This document shows positions 36,407-46,929 of a stretch of 64,000 bases of DNA, one piece after another. Position numbers and translations under genes: made by a program. The stretch is taken from the NCBI GenBank assembly GCA_016706595.1, contig JADJJH010000003.1, forward strand, positions 558,001-622,000, written 5' to 3'. Within the stretch, counting starts at the first letter, position 1; each line of letters opens with the position of its first letter. The notes beneath the pieces are model-generated. The model was not told the origin of the DNA and made no database searches. It saw only the letters and a program-made list of their open reading frames with translations. The stretch comes from Bacteroidota bacterium. GTDB taxonomy: Bacteria > Bacteroidota > Bacteroidia > Chitinophagales > Chitinophagaceae.

Positions 36407-36441
36407 AACCGCTTACTTTCGGTTAAGGAAAGTAAGCGGTT
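36407..36441 (-). terminator. Strong terminator of the duplicated-domain gene
   Basis: AACCGCTTACTTTC (36407-36420) pairs perfectly with GAAAGTAAGCGGTT (36428-36441) around a 7-base loop, a 14-bp stem, and on the minus strand is followed by TTTTTC. It lies 34 bases after the stop of the 36476-37201 gene. Confidence 0.85.
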
Positions 36442-36475
36442 ATTAAAAATGAAATGCTATAATTGAAATAGAATA

Positions 36476-37201
36476 TTAGGCTATAGTGCGAAAAGGTATT
36501 TTATTGATTCCTTTATATTCGGGAGATTTAGCACCAAATACAGATTTGACATACAGTTTTACAGATAAAGCAATATTTATTAAACCAACTAAGGGTTTAT
36601 ATAAAATTTGATTACGTTCCATACGTGTATTGCCAATTGAAATATAAGCAGTACTTACCTCGCTATGTAGGGAATTTAATTCAGTGATATAAGTTTGTAG
36701 TGTATCTAATTTCAAATCATTTTCGGTGGGTTGATAGCTTGATACAGTTTCGATTAAATTTACGAGCGTGGTAAAATGTTGTATCAATTGACTGTAAGAG
36801 ACTTGACTTGCAGAAATTGATTTAGGTGCTACTTCACCTTCAGCCACAGGTTCGATAGCCAATGCTCGCTTGCCTTGAATTTTACGGTTGATGGTTTTGG
36901 CATCTTTAAGCAATTCGAAATTGGCATCGGTAATATGCAAGGCAGCTAATAAGCGAGTAGTCAACGGACGCATTTTACTAAAGCCCAGCATACGTGCATT
37001 TACAGCATTGTTGTATGCGTTTCTTTTTTTCATTACCTCATCTATACTGTTGGTTGCTGATGCAGAAATTGCATTAAGTGATGCCAATTTAAGTTCAGCT
37101 TTTGATGGCGCATACATTGCCCCCAAAGCCATCACAGATGTAATTAGGTTGTTGAAATTAGCCACATTAATTGCATGGCCGGTTTCGGATGTTGATTTCA
37201 T
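36476..37201 (-). CDS. Conserved hypothetical protein with internally duplicated helical domain
   Basis: 241 residues, no signal peptide. Residues about 14-87 (NFNNLITSVMALGAMYAPSK...LKLASLNAI...AYNNAVNAR...LTTRLLAAL) and about 140-215 (HFTTLVNLIETVSSYQPTE...LKLDTLQTYI...YISIGNTR...LVGLINIAL) align with each other: NF/HF, a YxPs/t motif, LKLxxL, and a closing hydrophobic helix. So the protein is a tandem duplication of a helical hairpin. I recall similar Bacteroidota proteins beginning MKSTSETGHA but no function. A strong terminator follows. Confidence 0.7.
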   Translation of the reverse strand: MKSTSETGHAINVANFNNLITSVMALGAMYAPSKAELKLASLNAISASATNSIDEVMKKRNAYNNAVNARMLGFSKMRPLTTRLLAALHITDANFELLKDAKTINRKIQGKRALAIEPVAEGEVAPKSISASQVSYSQLIQHFTTLVNLIETVSSYQPTENDLKLDTLQTYITELNSLHSEVSTAYISIGNTRMERNQILYKPLVGLINIALSVKLYVKSVFGAKSPEYKGINKIPFRTIA

Positions 37202-37491
37202 AATAATTTGTTTTTTTAAGTTATTAATAAAGACGATTATAAGCCAAACCTAAAACAAGCATAAATACCCAAAAAGCGATTTCTTGTAACTAGGGAAATT
37301 AGTTTGTAACTCAGGAAATTTGGCTTTAGTTAGGAATTGAGGGGAGGCGAAAAGGGGGTAAAGTGGGGTTAGAGACATAGGGCAAGGATCACAAATTGAA
37401 TTAATTTAGAAGTTAGATCATCAAGTTTATAAATGTTAATTATTTCAAAACAATAAATTATCGAGTTATCTTCACTTATAAAACCTACAAA

Positions 37492-40400
37492 ATGAGAAAG
37501 CGAATCCTCCATCAAAATCAGTTCGCTACTAAAATAATTACCACCTTATTATTTTTTCTTTTACCTGCAGGCCTTTTTAATACACTTCATGCCCGTGAAA
37601 TTAAGCTCATAAAAAGCGGGGGAGTGGTTGACTTATACTATTATACACATATAATAGATACAGACTTAAGCAATGCTATAGGTTACTTTTCGCATACGTT
37701 TGTTAGCCCCAAAGAAATGGTATTTACTGAACCCTTACCAGCAGACCCAAACCGAAACTGGACAGAAATGTTTCGAGTTTTTGTGAATTCAATAAATAGT
37801 GATCCTGAAAAACAGGTTGCGGGCGTTAGCTTTAAAATTATTATTGATGCACCTGATCAGAATGAACCTATGATTGTTGGAAGGCAAATTATAGATATGA
37901 ACCAAACAGGCGTGCAGTATTTTGCGAAGGACCTAAACCCAATCTATTTTGATGAAGCAAGTAATATTTCTATTCAGACTCCTTCATCTTCATCTACAAC
38001 TGTATTGAAATCATATATGCGTTTGGTTGATCAATTTCTGTATGGTTCTTTCCTTGGCCCAAGTCAATCTTATCAATATTATGAGTTTCAGTACATAATT
38101 CAAACTTCTCCTACAGTCGGCTACCAATGGTATAGAAGTACAGTTAATCCAAATGCATCTGGCAACGATTATTGGGATCCCCTTTTGGTTGTAGGGACAG
38201 CAACTTTAATTCCAGGTACTACATTGTCCACTTTAGTAAATCCAATATCTTTAAATTCTTTATCAAATCCCAATAATGCAATATATAAGCATATGTATGA
38301 TTATGAAATGAAATCTAATCTAAATGCAATGTTTACTTTTGACGAATGTAAGAATATTAGTATAAAAGATTTAGATTTAAATGGCAATGCTTTAAATATG
38401 AAAGTTGGAGGTATGTGGGGAGATGTAGGCAGACAATTAAGTCCAAAAGGCATCTATTTATCTAAGGTTGAAGGTGCTACAATTTCAAATATCGATGCAC
38501 ATCATTTTGCTTTAGATGGGATTGAGTTAAGTGGTCAAAGCAATGGATTAACAATTCAAAATTCCATGTTTGAAAATAATGGGCGGCAGGGTTTTTCATG
38601 GACAGGTGGCATAAATGTTACAGCCACTGGTTGTCATTTTAGTTTTAATGGAAAAACGTATGTGACTGAACTTAATGGATACTTAGGAAGTTCGCCAGGA
38701 GCTGGTTTAGATATAGAGCCAGAAGGATGCACTATACCAGGTCCTGGTAATAATTACAGTATATGTGGCGGAGCATCAAACTGTAATGTTACAAAGGATG
38801 GTTATTTTAATAATTGTACATTTAAAAATAATGCCGGCTGCGAAGTGCTAAATTATAGTTCATGTGCTGCATATTCTGAATTAACTCACAACATTAATTT
38901 TACAAATTGCACTTTTGATGATGCTGTACATGGAGCCGAAAATAATATTTGGTGCGTAGGCGAAAAATTTACTTTCGATAATTGCAATATTAATACAAAC
39001 ATAATTTATGCAGGTACCGGTGAAACTCTCGGTACGGAAACTATATTTAAGGACTGTCATTTCAGAGACATCACCACCGACTTCGAAATTTGGGATGATG
39101 GAAAAACTATGGTATCAATTTTAGCTGGGGTATCAAAGCGTGTGAAATTCGATAATTGTGATTTTCTTGTTGAATACTCAAAAACTAATATGATAAGCCT
39201 TGGTTTAACTGTTAACCAATGTTTAGATCAAGATAATTGGCATGAAATAAAGAACTGTTCGTTCAATTATAATTACGGCGGGCTATCTTCTTCCATATTT
39301 CAAGGAGTAAAATTTCAAGGAGTAAATACCATTGAGAATTCGAAGAACGAGACAACAAATGTTGCACTTGGGCCAAACTACCTAAAAGTTAACACCTATC
39401 AAATAGGAATTATCGGTGGCGACGTATGTACTCCAAGCAGCCTAAATATTAACGGACAAGTTTGGCACGAAATGGTATCAACAAGTTCAGGTCCAGTTCC
39501 GATACCAAATGATGTTTTTGAAATTGGTGTAAATGGATATGCTGCATATAATATAGGTGTTAAGGCATTAGGAGTTATTTATCCTACAACTCTAATTAAT
39601 ATAGGAGCTAATTCAGAGTTCAATGTAAAAAGTGCCGGCTCGTTATGGGGGCATGATGATGATAATACAATTAATAATAGCGGTCAACTTATTTTTAATG
39701 AAAACAGCTCAGCAAGTTTATCCCATGCTACAAGTACTATTTTCAATTCTACTGTTATCAACTCTACAAATTCGAATTCTTTTGTGTATGTCGATAATAG
39801 TCTTTCCTCTACATTTAATACCTATTGGTCCGCGATAGGAATAACCAATTCGTCAAATTGGTTTGGAACTTATAACAATCCAAGCGCTCCTTGTATACAA
39901 GGGGGAAATACCAATTTGCCAATAGGAACAAACGTATGCACTTCGCCAACAACTATTTATTCAAACATATCAACCAATGGGCCATTTAGTATTATGTATA
40001 ATCTGAGCAATGCGTTATGTCATGGAGGTAATGGTCAGATAGATTTATCAATAGTAGGTGGTGTTGCGCCATATGTGGTTTCGTTAGATGGCGGTACTGC
40101 TATGCCAACAAACACAGTAAGTACTTTATATCTTAGTGCCGGAACATACACTGTAGCAGTTTCTGATGCAAGTGGCTGTACCGTAACAGCAAACAGCACA
40201 AATAGCTTTACTTTCTCAATTACCGAACCACCTGCACTTGTTTGGAATACAACTTGGACAACTTCACCATTATGTAATGGCGGAAATGGAAGCATACAAG
40301 TTTTGGCCGCGGGAGGCACGGGAATTGTACAATATTTGTTAACACCTGGAAGTGTTACAAACACAACCGGAATTTTCAGTTTGCTTGTTGCTGACAATTA

Positions 40401-43400
40401 TACGATTACCGCTTTAGATGCAAATGGATGTACTGCGACAACCACAATAAACATTACCGAACCAACATTACTCACTGCTAGTATAAGTGCGAGTAGTATT
40501 TTATGTCAAGGTGGTTCGAGTACAATAACAACTACTGCAAATGGAGGAACAACTCCATATGAATACAGCCTAAATGGTGGTGCTTTTCAAATCTCAAATA
40601 TATTTAATGGTAATGTTGCCGGAAATTATACGATTACAACAAAAGATGCAAATGGATGTACAACCATAAGCACTATAAATATTACGCAACCAGCATTACT
40701 CACTGCTAGCACAAGTGCGAGTAGTATTTTATGTAATGGAGGTACTAGCACAATAACAAATACTCCAAATGGAGGAACAACTCCATATGAATACAGCCTA
40801 AATGGTGGTGCTTTTCAAATCTCAAATATATTTAATAGTAATGTTGCCGGAAGTTATACGATTACAGTAACGGATGCAAACAGTTGCTCAATTACAATAA
40901 CACTGACCATCATACAACCGCCTGCACTAGCTTGGAATACAACTTCAACTACTTCGCCTTTATGTAACGGCGGTAATGGAAGCCTACAAGTTTCGACCAC
41001 TGGAGGAACAGGAATTGTACAATATGCATTAACGCCGGGAAGCGTTACAAATACAACCGGAAATTTCAGTTCTCTTGTAGCGGGTAATTATACCGTTACC
41101 GCAACGGATGCAAACAGTTGCTCAATTACAACAACACTGACCATCATACAACCGCCTGCACTAGCTTGGAATACAACTTCAACTACTTCGCCTTTATGTA
41201 ACGGCGGTAATGGAAGCCTACAAGTTTCGACCACTGGAGGAACAGGAATTGTACAATATGCATTAACGCCGGGAAGTGTTACAAACACAACCGGAAATTT
41301 CAGTACCCTTGTAGCGGGTAATTATACGATTACCGCAACGGATGCAAACAGTTGCTCAATTACAACAACACTGACCATCATACAACCTCTTGCATTAGCT
41401 TGGAATACAGCTTCAATCACTTCGCCTCTATGTAATGGCGGAAATGGAAGCCTACAAGTTTCGACTACCGGAGGAACGGGAATTGTACAATATGCATTAA
41501 TGCCGGGAAGTGTTACAAACACAAACGGAAATTTCAGTTCACTTGCAGCGGGTAATTATACCGTTACCGCAACGGATGCAAACAGTTGCTCAATTACAAT
41601 AACACTGACCATCACACAACCACAAGCACTTTCCTGGAGTTCGGTTAGTTTTACAAATGTACTTTGTAACAATACCCCTGGTACTATAACAGTAAGTACT
41701 AATGGTGGAACCACTCCAATACAATATTTATTAATGCCGGGTAATATTGTTTCAAGCACAGGAAATTATAATTCATTGCTTGCAGGTACATATACTATTA
41801 TTGCTACCGATGCAAATGCCTGCCAAATTTCAACTACAGTAATTATTAATGCACCAACTACCGATCATTGCTGTAGTTCAAATGCCTCATTGATTATTAG
41901 CGGGACTCCGAATTTGATATTAGTCAGTAATATATCAACCAATTCACTGATAAGTTTGTACAATGGCGGTAATCCAGTTTTTACGAATAAGAATTTGTAT
42001 TTTGATGGAACTTTCACCATAGATCAATCAATAACTTTCACCGGATGTACCTTATGGTTTAGTCCAACCGCTCAAGTTTATCTTAATAATACTGCCATTA
42101 TTTTTGATGTAACAAGTTCAACTCTCCAAGCGAGTTGTGATTGGTGGGGAGGTATTGTTGCACAAGATGCACAAAACAAAATCATTGTAAGTTCTGATAG
42201 TTATATAAAAAATGCATGTTATGGTATCGAAGCATTGAACGATGCTATATTAGAAGCAAGCAATTCGCATTTTATAAATAATGGGTATCAATGCATTCGG
42301 TTGGGGAATATTACAAATGTAAATTACCCTGGATTTGTAAAAGGATGTTCATTTGCAACAGCACAAAACTTACCACCACCATTTAACAAAACTGGCTTTG
42401 GCATTTACGGGATTAATAATAAAACTCTTACTATTGGTGGATTAGGTATTGCCGAAGGAAATACGTTTGACGGAATGAGATCTGGTATTTTTTTTGGATT
42501 AAGCAATAATGCTATAAACCCATTACTTAAAGTTTATAATAATAGTTTTTCTAATATCAATGCAGACTACACTAGTTCAGTAACACCAGAGGCAGATTTA
42601 ATTAATAATTGTTACCAAACTTACGAAGGAGCTGCGATAATGTCATATTATGGTGGCCCACCTGGAACCAATGCGATGATGTTAGAAGTTAAAAATGCTT
42701 TACCGGCTTCTTCTGGCATAGCAATCACCCATTGCGACAAAGGAATTGTAACCATACAAAGTTCATTGTATGCCGAAAATATTTACATGGATTATGTTCC
42801 AATGGGCATTATGAATTATAATATTATTGGTACTACATTACCAGGGGGTAGTAACTCATTTACAATTAAAAACAATGAATTACACAATACCTATTTAGGC
42901 ATGCAATTTGCTGGCGAAAAACTAAACAGTTTAGTTGAAAATAATGTAATTGATTGTAGTTTATATTCTAATGGAGTACAAGAAACCATAGGCATAGGTA
43001 CAAGTTATATTTGGCCTAAAGGTATTGATGTAAGCTATTTAAATAATAGTGGTACCAATTCCTTTGATATACTTAATAATAGCATTAGTTTGCCACATTA
43101 TGCAGGCTTAGGTATAGCCCTAAATAATACAGGCGTAGGGGTAGCGGTTAAAGACAATACGGTTGATTTAGACAACACTAATGCTACACAAATTGTGTGT
43201 TTAGGTTCTACAATATTGGCAGGCATATCTTCAAACGTAGCATTAGGCACACGAATACACCGCAATGAAATAAATGGAAATACCGCAGGTGTGTTTTTAC
43301 CAGCCGATGTTGCAGGACGAGTTGATGCTGCCGGAATACTTATAAATAAAGGGCAAGAGCAAGCTATAGGTTGTAATGTAATAAGCGATGCAAGATTTGG

Positions 43401-44679
43401 CTTAATGGCTTGGGATGACAATAATACCACCACTACAGCATCACTAAAAGTACAAGGCAATGAGGTATTAGGAGCCGATGCAGGTTGGGTGTTCAGGCAC
43501 TTGGCTAACGAAGGCACATTGGGTAACGTGGGTAGTTTGGCAAGTGATAATAATAATACATTTACCGCACTTACTACTAGTGCTAGGGTATTTAAGTTTT
43601 GTTTGGGATTAACCCCGGGTTATGAAATCTACACGACATCTATCCCAACTACTAATTCACAAAGTGAGAATATGAATACACTTGCAATAAATGATTGTGC
43701 GTATGTTATTCAATCAAACCCGGGAGCAACAATATTTAATACAACTAGCGAATGTGATTTATTGCAAATTACCAATGATGGGGGTGATATACATATAGAT
43801 GAGGCATTGGCAATAGCTACTGATACAAAGGTATATGTAGAGTTTCCTGCATTAGCTCATTGGTATGATAGCAAAAGATTGTATGAATATTTGACTTATA
43901 ATATGAGTCTCTTAAATAGCTACTCTGTGCTGCAAACTTTTTATGATAATATAACTAATGATGCTATAGCACAAGAACAACAAGCAGATGAAATGCTAAG
44001 AGATATTATAGAATCATTTGCAATGCTGAGCCCTGCCCAACAACAAGCTCAGTTAGAAGATGCAGGAGAAATAAACAATGATATTGACAACACAGAACTT
44101 CAAAATGAAAATGAGCAAATAATTAATGCGATATATTTAAATATACTTCGTTATGGTTTAGATTCACTCAAAGAAGACGATAAAATATTTATCAACTATT
44201 TAGCGCTACAATGCCCTTACATTGGAGGTAGTGCTGTTTATAAAGCAAGAACTTTAAATTATTATTTAGAGCCAGGAGCTATGTATGATGATATGAAAAC
44301 TTGTAATGCTGTAGGAGTGTACAGGACTGGTGATACCTCAAATAATGGTGAAAGCTATACTAAATCTCATATCAGAATTGAAAGTAATTTACTTACACAA
44401 ATAAAATCAAACATAGAAAATGTTCGATTAAAGCATAATGAATTAATTGTTTATCCCACACCAACAAATGAGATCCTCAACATCCGTTATAGCGAAGGAA
44501 AAGAAAGTCGATTTGTTATTTCAGACATTACAGATAGAATAATAATGACAATATTATTGCCTAGTGGAGAAAACAATAAGACCGAAATCATAATAGGCGC
44601 ATTAAGTGCAGGAGTTTACAATTATAAGCAAGTTGTAAATGGTGTAGTAAAACATACTGGCAAACTAATAAAGGAATAA
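37492..44679 (+). CDS. Giant T9SS cargo with beta-helix and SprB repeats
   Basis: 2395 residues. A long signal peptide (about 1-34, hydrophobic LLFFLLPAGLFNTLHA) is followed by an N-terminal domain, a right-handed beta-helix region (about 285-600, with repeated NCTFxNN-type turns), eight SprB-type repeats (about 840-1455, each LCNGGNGSxxVxxxGGT...), a second beta-helix region (about 1500-2040), a helical, acidic segment (about 2120-2250), and a T9SS type A sorting domain from about 2310. SprB repeats occur in the mobile gliding adhesin of Flavobacterium. Three of the repeats are nearly identical (40918-41619). The next gene starts one base after the stop. Likely a surface adhesin or polysaccharide-binding protein; enzymatic activity is not evident. 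Confidence 0.88.
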   Translation: MRKRILHQNQFATKIITTLLFFLLPAGLFNTLHAREIKLIKSGGVVDLYYYTHIIDTDLSNAIGYFSHTFVSPKEMVFTEPLPADPNRNWTEMFRVFVNSINSDPEKQVAGVSFKIIIDAPDQNEPMIVGRQIIDMNQTGVQYFAKDLNPIYFDEASNISIQTPSSSSTTVLKSYMRLVDQFLYGSFLGPSQSYQYYEFQYIIQTSPTVGYQWYRSTVNPNASGNDYWDPLLVVGTATLIPGTTLSTLVNPISLNSLSNPNNAIYKHMYDYEMKSNLNAMFTFDECKNISIKDLDLNGNALNMKVGGMWGDVGRQLSPKGIYLSKVEGATISNIDAHHFALDGIELSGQSNGLTIQNSMFENNGRQGFSWTGGINVTATGCHFSFNGKTYVTELNGYLGSSPGAGLDIEPEGCTIPGPGNNYSICGGASNCNVTKDGYFNNCTFKNNAGCEVLNYSSCAAYSELTHNINFTNCTFDDAVHGAENNIWCVGEKFTFDNCNINTNIIYAGTGETLGTETIFKDCHFRDITTDFEIWDDGKTMVSILAGVSKRVKFDNCDFLVEYSKTNMISLGLTVNQCLDQDNWHEIKNCSFNYNYGGLSSSIFQGVKFQGVNTIENSKNETTNVALGPNYLKVNTYQIGIIGGDVCTPSSLNINGQVWHEMVSTSSGPVPIPNDVFEIGVNGYAAYNIGVKALGVIYPTTLINIGANSEFNVKSAGSLWGHDDDNTINNSGQLIFNENSSASLSHATSTIFNSTVINSTNSNSFVYVDNSLSSTFNTYWSAIGITNSSNWFGTYNNPSAPCIQGGNTNLPIGTNVCTSPTTIYSNISTNGPFSIMYNLSNALCHGGNGQIDLSIVGGVAPYVVSLDGGTAMPTNTVSTLYLSAGTYTVAVSDASGCTVTANSTNSFTFSITEPPALVWNTTWTTSPLCNGGNGSIQVLAAGGTGIVQYLLTPGSVTNTTGIFSLLVADNYTITALDANGCTATTTINITEPTLLTASISASSILCQGGSSTITTTANGGTTPYEYSLNGGAFQISNIFNGNVAGNYTITTKDANGCTTISTINITQPALLTASTSASSILCNGGTSTITNTPNGGTTPYEYSLNGGAFQISNIFNSNVAGSYTITVTDANSCSITITLTIIQPPALAWNTTSTTSPLCNGGNGSLQVSTTGGTGIVQYALTPGSVTNTTGNFSSLVAGNYTVTATDANSCSITTTLTIIQPPALAWNTTSTTSPLCNGGNGSLQVSTTGGTGIVQYALTPGSVTNTTGNFSTLVAGNYTITATDANSCSITTTLTIIQPLALAWNTASITSPLCNGGNGSLQVSTTGGTGIVQYALMPGSVTNTNGNFSSLAAGNYTVTATDANSCSITITLTITQPQALSWSSVSFTNVLCNNTPGTITVSTNGGTTPIQYLLMPGNIVSSTGNYNSLLAGTYTIIATDANACQISTTVIINAPTTDHCCSSNASLIISGTPNLILVSNISTNSLISLYNGGNPVFTNKNLYFDGTFTIDQSITFTGCTLWFSPTAQVYLNNTAIIFDVTSSTLQASCDWWGGIVAQDAQNKIIVSSDSYIKNACYGIEALNDAILEASNSHFINNGYQCIRLGNITNVNYPGFVKGCSFATAQNLPPPFNKTGFGIYGINNKTLTIGGLGIAEGNTFDGMRSGIFFGLSNNAINPLLKVYNNSFSNINADYTSSVTPEADLINNCYQTYEGAAIMSYYGGPPGTNAMMLEVKNALPASSGIAITHCDKGIVTIQSSLYAENIYMDYVPMGIMNYNIIGTTLPGGSNSFTIKNNELHNTYLGMQFAGEKLNSLVENNVIDCSLYSNGVQETIGIGTSYIWPKGIDVSYLNNSGTNSFDILNNSISLPHYAGLGIALNNTGVGVAVKDNTVDLDNTNATQIVCLGSTILAGISSNVALGTRIHRNEINGNTAGVFLPADVAGRVDAAGILINKGQEQAIGCNVISDARFGLMAWDDNNTTTTASLKVQGNEVLGADAGWVFRHLANEGTLGNVGSLASDNNNTFTALTTSARVFKFCLGLTPGYEIYTTSIPTTNSQSENMNTLAINDCAYVIQSNPGATIFNTTSECDLLQITNDGGDIHIDEALAIATDTKVYVEFPALAHWYDSKRLYEYLTYNMSLLNSYSVLQTFYDNITNDAIAQEQQADEMLRDIIESFAMLSPAQQQAQLEDAGEINNDIDNTELQNENEQIINAIYLNILRYGLDSLKEDDKIFINYLALQCPYIGGSAVYKARTLNYYLEPGAMYDDMKTCNAVGVYRTGDTSNNGESYTKSHIRIESNLLTQIKSNIENVRLKHNELIVYPTPTNEILNIRYSEGKESRFVISDITDRIIMTILLPSGENNKTEIIIGALSAGVYNYKQVVNGVVKHTGKLIKE
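40918..41619 (+). repeat. Three near-identical 234-base in-gene repeats
   Basis: Units 40918-41151, 41152-41385 and 41386-41619 each encode 78 residues starting at the PPALAW/PLALAW position and ending in ITxTLTIxQ. They differ by a few synonymous and conservative changes, while the flanking SprB units are much more diverged. The near-identity points to recent duplication or gene conversion and makes the region prone to copy-number change. Confidence 0.85.
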
Positions 44680-44680
44680 A

Positions 44681-46153
44681 ATGAATTTTTATTATTGCAT
44701 TTTTTTTGTGATTTTAGCCATTAGTAGTAATGGTCAAACCAAAAGATCTAATAACTGGATAACGGGTTATAGTGGGAATAGAATATGTTTTAACTCAACA
44801 ACTATAAATACATTTCAAGGGATTTATTTCCCCTTCAAATATTTCACAGCAGGTAATTCTTGCCTAAGTGATAGTAATGGGAATTTAGTACTTGCTAGTG
44901 ACGGTTATAATGTATATGATTCTTTAGGAGATTTTATTGAAGAAGGAGATACATTAGCAGCATTAAATATTTATAACTATCAAAATGGTTGGTGTAGTGA
45001 ATCGCAAGGAAGTATTTTTTTGCCTATTGATAGTAATAAGTATTACTTTATAACTCCATCCTATAGTGATACTCAATTTAATGACTGTTTAACCAATAAT
45101 AATTGCTATTTAGATTTAATGCTATATAATGTAATTGACATGAATGCTAATGGTGGGTTAGGTAAGGTAACAAAGAGCATGCAGCCAATATTGCAAAACG
45201 CAAGGCTACGTAAAACACAAATGATGGCTTGCAAACATGGCAATGGGAAAGATTGGTGGTTATTAAAGAACGAAGGTGATAGTGCCAATGTGCATACCTT
45301 TTTATTTACGCAGGATAGTGTGTATGATAAAGGAGTACAAGTATTTAATGAACCTGTTTGGGGCGGATGGGATATAAGAGGGCAAAGTACTTTTAATAGT
45401 GATGGTAGTAAATACGCTACAACAAGCCATGGCAGTAGCACAGGTTTAATTTTTATTGCCGATTTTGATAGGTGTCATGGTTTGCTTAGTAATCCTTATG
45501 TATTGCAAATGCCTTGGGGTTCACAACATAACCCGAGCGATACAAATATAAAAGAGAGGCTCTCGGTTGGTTTATGCTTTTCTCCAAATAACCAATTCTT
45601 ATATGTCATTAGCATGAGTAATGTTTATCAGTACGATTTGCTTGATAATACTTGGGTTCATATAGAGGGGCTGGATACCTCTTATATAGAGTTTCAATAT
45701 TATGAAACAGCATATTTGGCTCCAGACAATAAAATATATATTGGTAATTGGGGAGGCTTAAGCAAACAGATGAGCCGTATCGATAACCCCGATGTAAAAG
45801 GAGCTGGTTGTAATTTTTGCCCACGTTGCTTGCGTTTAGATAGCTTGGGAGCAAATGCTTATGTAGGTACACCACCTTGCATGCCTAATTATGGCTTGGG
45901 TGCAAAAACTTGCTGGCCTTTAAATCAGAGCGAGAGCGGAGAGCCGAAAGCAAAAGATTGGAGTGTTTACCCTAATCCTGCGTTTCAAACTATTTTTATT
46001 AAAAATGCAAAAGGCAAAAAGAAAATTTTGTTTGATGTTAGCGGACGAATTATTTATTCAACAATCAAAGATGAAATAGATGTAAGCCAATATGCAAAAG
46101 GCATGTATTTAGTTAAGATTGAGAGTGTAATGAAAAAAGTTATTATTGAGTAA
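44681..46153 (+). CDS. T9SS type A cargo protein, propeller-like, partner of the giant gene
   Basis: 490 residues. A short signal peptide (about 1-18, ends ISSNG). The body begins NNWITGYSGNRICFNS and has repeated blade-like strands (GNLVLASDGYNVYDS, KYYFITPSYSD, NQFLYVISMSNVYQYDL, NKIYIGNWGG) of a WD40/SBBP-like propeller; cysteine-rich CNFCPRC near residue 375. The last 75 residues (WSVYPNPAFQTIFI ... GMYLVKIESVMKKVIIE) are a T9SS type A sorting domain. It starts one base after the giant gene, so both come from one transcript and probably function together at the surface. Confidence 0.85.
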   Translation: MNFYYCIFFVILAISSNGQTKRSNNWITGYSGNRICFNSTTINTFQGIYFPFKYFTAGNSCLSDSNGNLVLASDGYNVYDSLGDFIEEGDTLAALNIYNYQNGWCSESQGSIFLPIDSNKYYFITPSYSDTQFNDCLTNNNCYLDLMLYNVIDMNANGGLGKVTKSMQPILQNARLRKTQMMACKHGNGKDWWLLKNEGDSANVHTFLFTQDSVYDKGVQVFNEPVWGGWDIRGQSTFNSDGSKYATTSHGSSTGLIFIADFDRCHGLLSNPYVLQMPWGSQHNPSDTNIKERLSVGLCFSPNNQFLYVISMSNVYQYDLLDNTWVHIEGLDTSYIEFQYYETAYLAPDNKIYIGNWGGLSKQMSRIDNPDVKGAGCNFCPRCLRLDSLGANAYVGTPPCMPNYGLGAKTCWPLNQSESGEPKAKDWSVYPNPAFQTIFIKNAKGKKKILFDVSGRIIYSTIKDEIDVSQYAKGMYLVKIESVMKKVIIE

Positions 46154-46196
46154 CGCTCAACAAATAAAAACTAAACAAGTTCTTAAGTTTGCGTTT

Positions 46197-46916
46197 ATGA
46201 ATTCTACCTTTCGATGCATTACCCGTTGGGCCAATATGATTACCGAACCTTCACACAAAAGTGAATTGCTTACCCAAGTTTTTTATAATGATAGAGTTGA
46301 AGTATTAGATACTGAACCTGCTATTTGGATGCGTATTAAACATCAGTTTAGTGGAACGGAAGGTTGGGTTTTATCATCGCAATTTGAAGAAATTGAAGAG
46401 GCGAAATTTGTCTTAGCACCTATAGCGATTGCACCTATAAAATATCCGCAGGCGGGAAGTTTTTATTTTTCGGCAAATGAATTGCCTAATGATACCATGG
46501 ATTTTGATCCACAACATTTTAATGATACTACCATTCGTAAAATTTTGTTTAGTTATTTAGATACACCTTATGTATGGGGTGGAATTACCCATGCCGGTAT
46601 AGATTGCTCGGGATTGAGTGCGGCTTTGTATCGCTATTTTAATAGACCGCTTCCGGTATTTGCCAACGAACAATTTACGCATGGCGAAATACTCGATTTT
46701 TTACAAAATGCAAAAATGGGAGACCTTGCTTTTTTTATCAATGCCGAACAAGAAGTAAATCATGTAGGTATTTTATTAGGTAATGGCGAAATAATACATG
46801 CAACCGAATTAGCCGGAAAAGTGGTGATTGATACCATAGATCAAGAGGGTATAATTAGTAAAGCGAGTGGGAAACGAACTCATACGCTTCGATTAATTCG
46901 AAGACTTTATCAATAA
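46197..46916 (+). CDS. NlpC/P60 (C40) peptidase with SH3-type domain
   Basis: 239 residues from the ATG at 46197; a TTG start at 46146 would overlap the previous gene and adds an unlikely N-terminus. Residues about 1-75 are a bacterial SH3-like domain (RITHQFSGTEGWVLSSQF type strands). The C-terminal half is NlpC/P60: the catalytic cysteine in AGIDCSGLSAALYRYF and the histidine in VNHVGILLGNGEIIHA. These enzymes cut D-Glu-diaminopimelate bonds in cell-wall peptides. No signal peptide is visible, so it may act on recycled muropeptides in the cytosol. A bidirectional inverted repeat follows. Confidence 0.88.
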   Translation: MNSTFRCITRWANMITEPSHKSELLTQVFYNDRVEVLDTEPAIWMRIKHQFSGTEGWVLSSQFEEIEEAKFVLAPIAIAPIKYPQAGSFYFSANELPNDTMDFDPQHFNDTTIRKILFSYLDTPYVWGGITHAGIDCSGLSAALYRYFNRPLPVFANEQFTHGEILDFLQNAKMGDLAFFINAEQEVNHVGILLGNGEIIHATELAGKVVIDTIDQEGIISKASGKRTHTLRLIRRLYQ

Positions 46917-46929
46917 TATTTCTACTCGG

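Noticed and set aside
37280..37325. Two copies of TTGTAACTnGGGAAATT about 23 bases apart
   Set aside because: Possible operator upstream of the giant gene or the duplicated-domain gene, but only two imperfect copies and no regulator to link; not enough to call.
45924..45955. AAATCAGAGCGAGAGC in the T9SS partner gene resembling repeat family 2
   Set aside because: It encodes an ordinary linker before the sorting domain, and the resemblance does not extend to the second arm of the palindrome.
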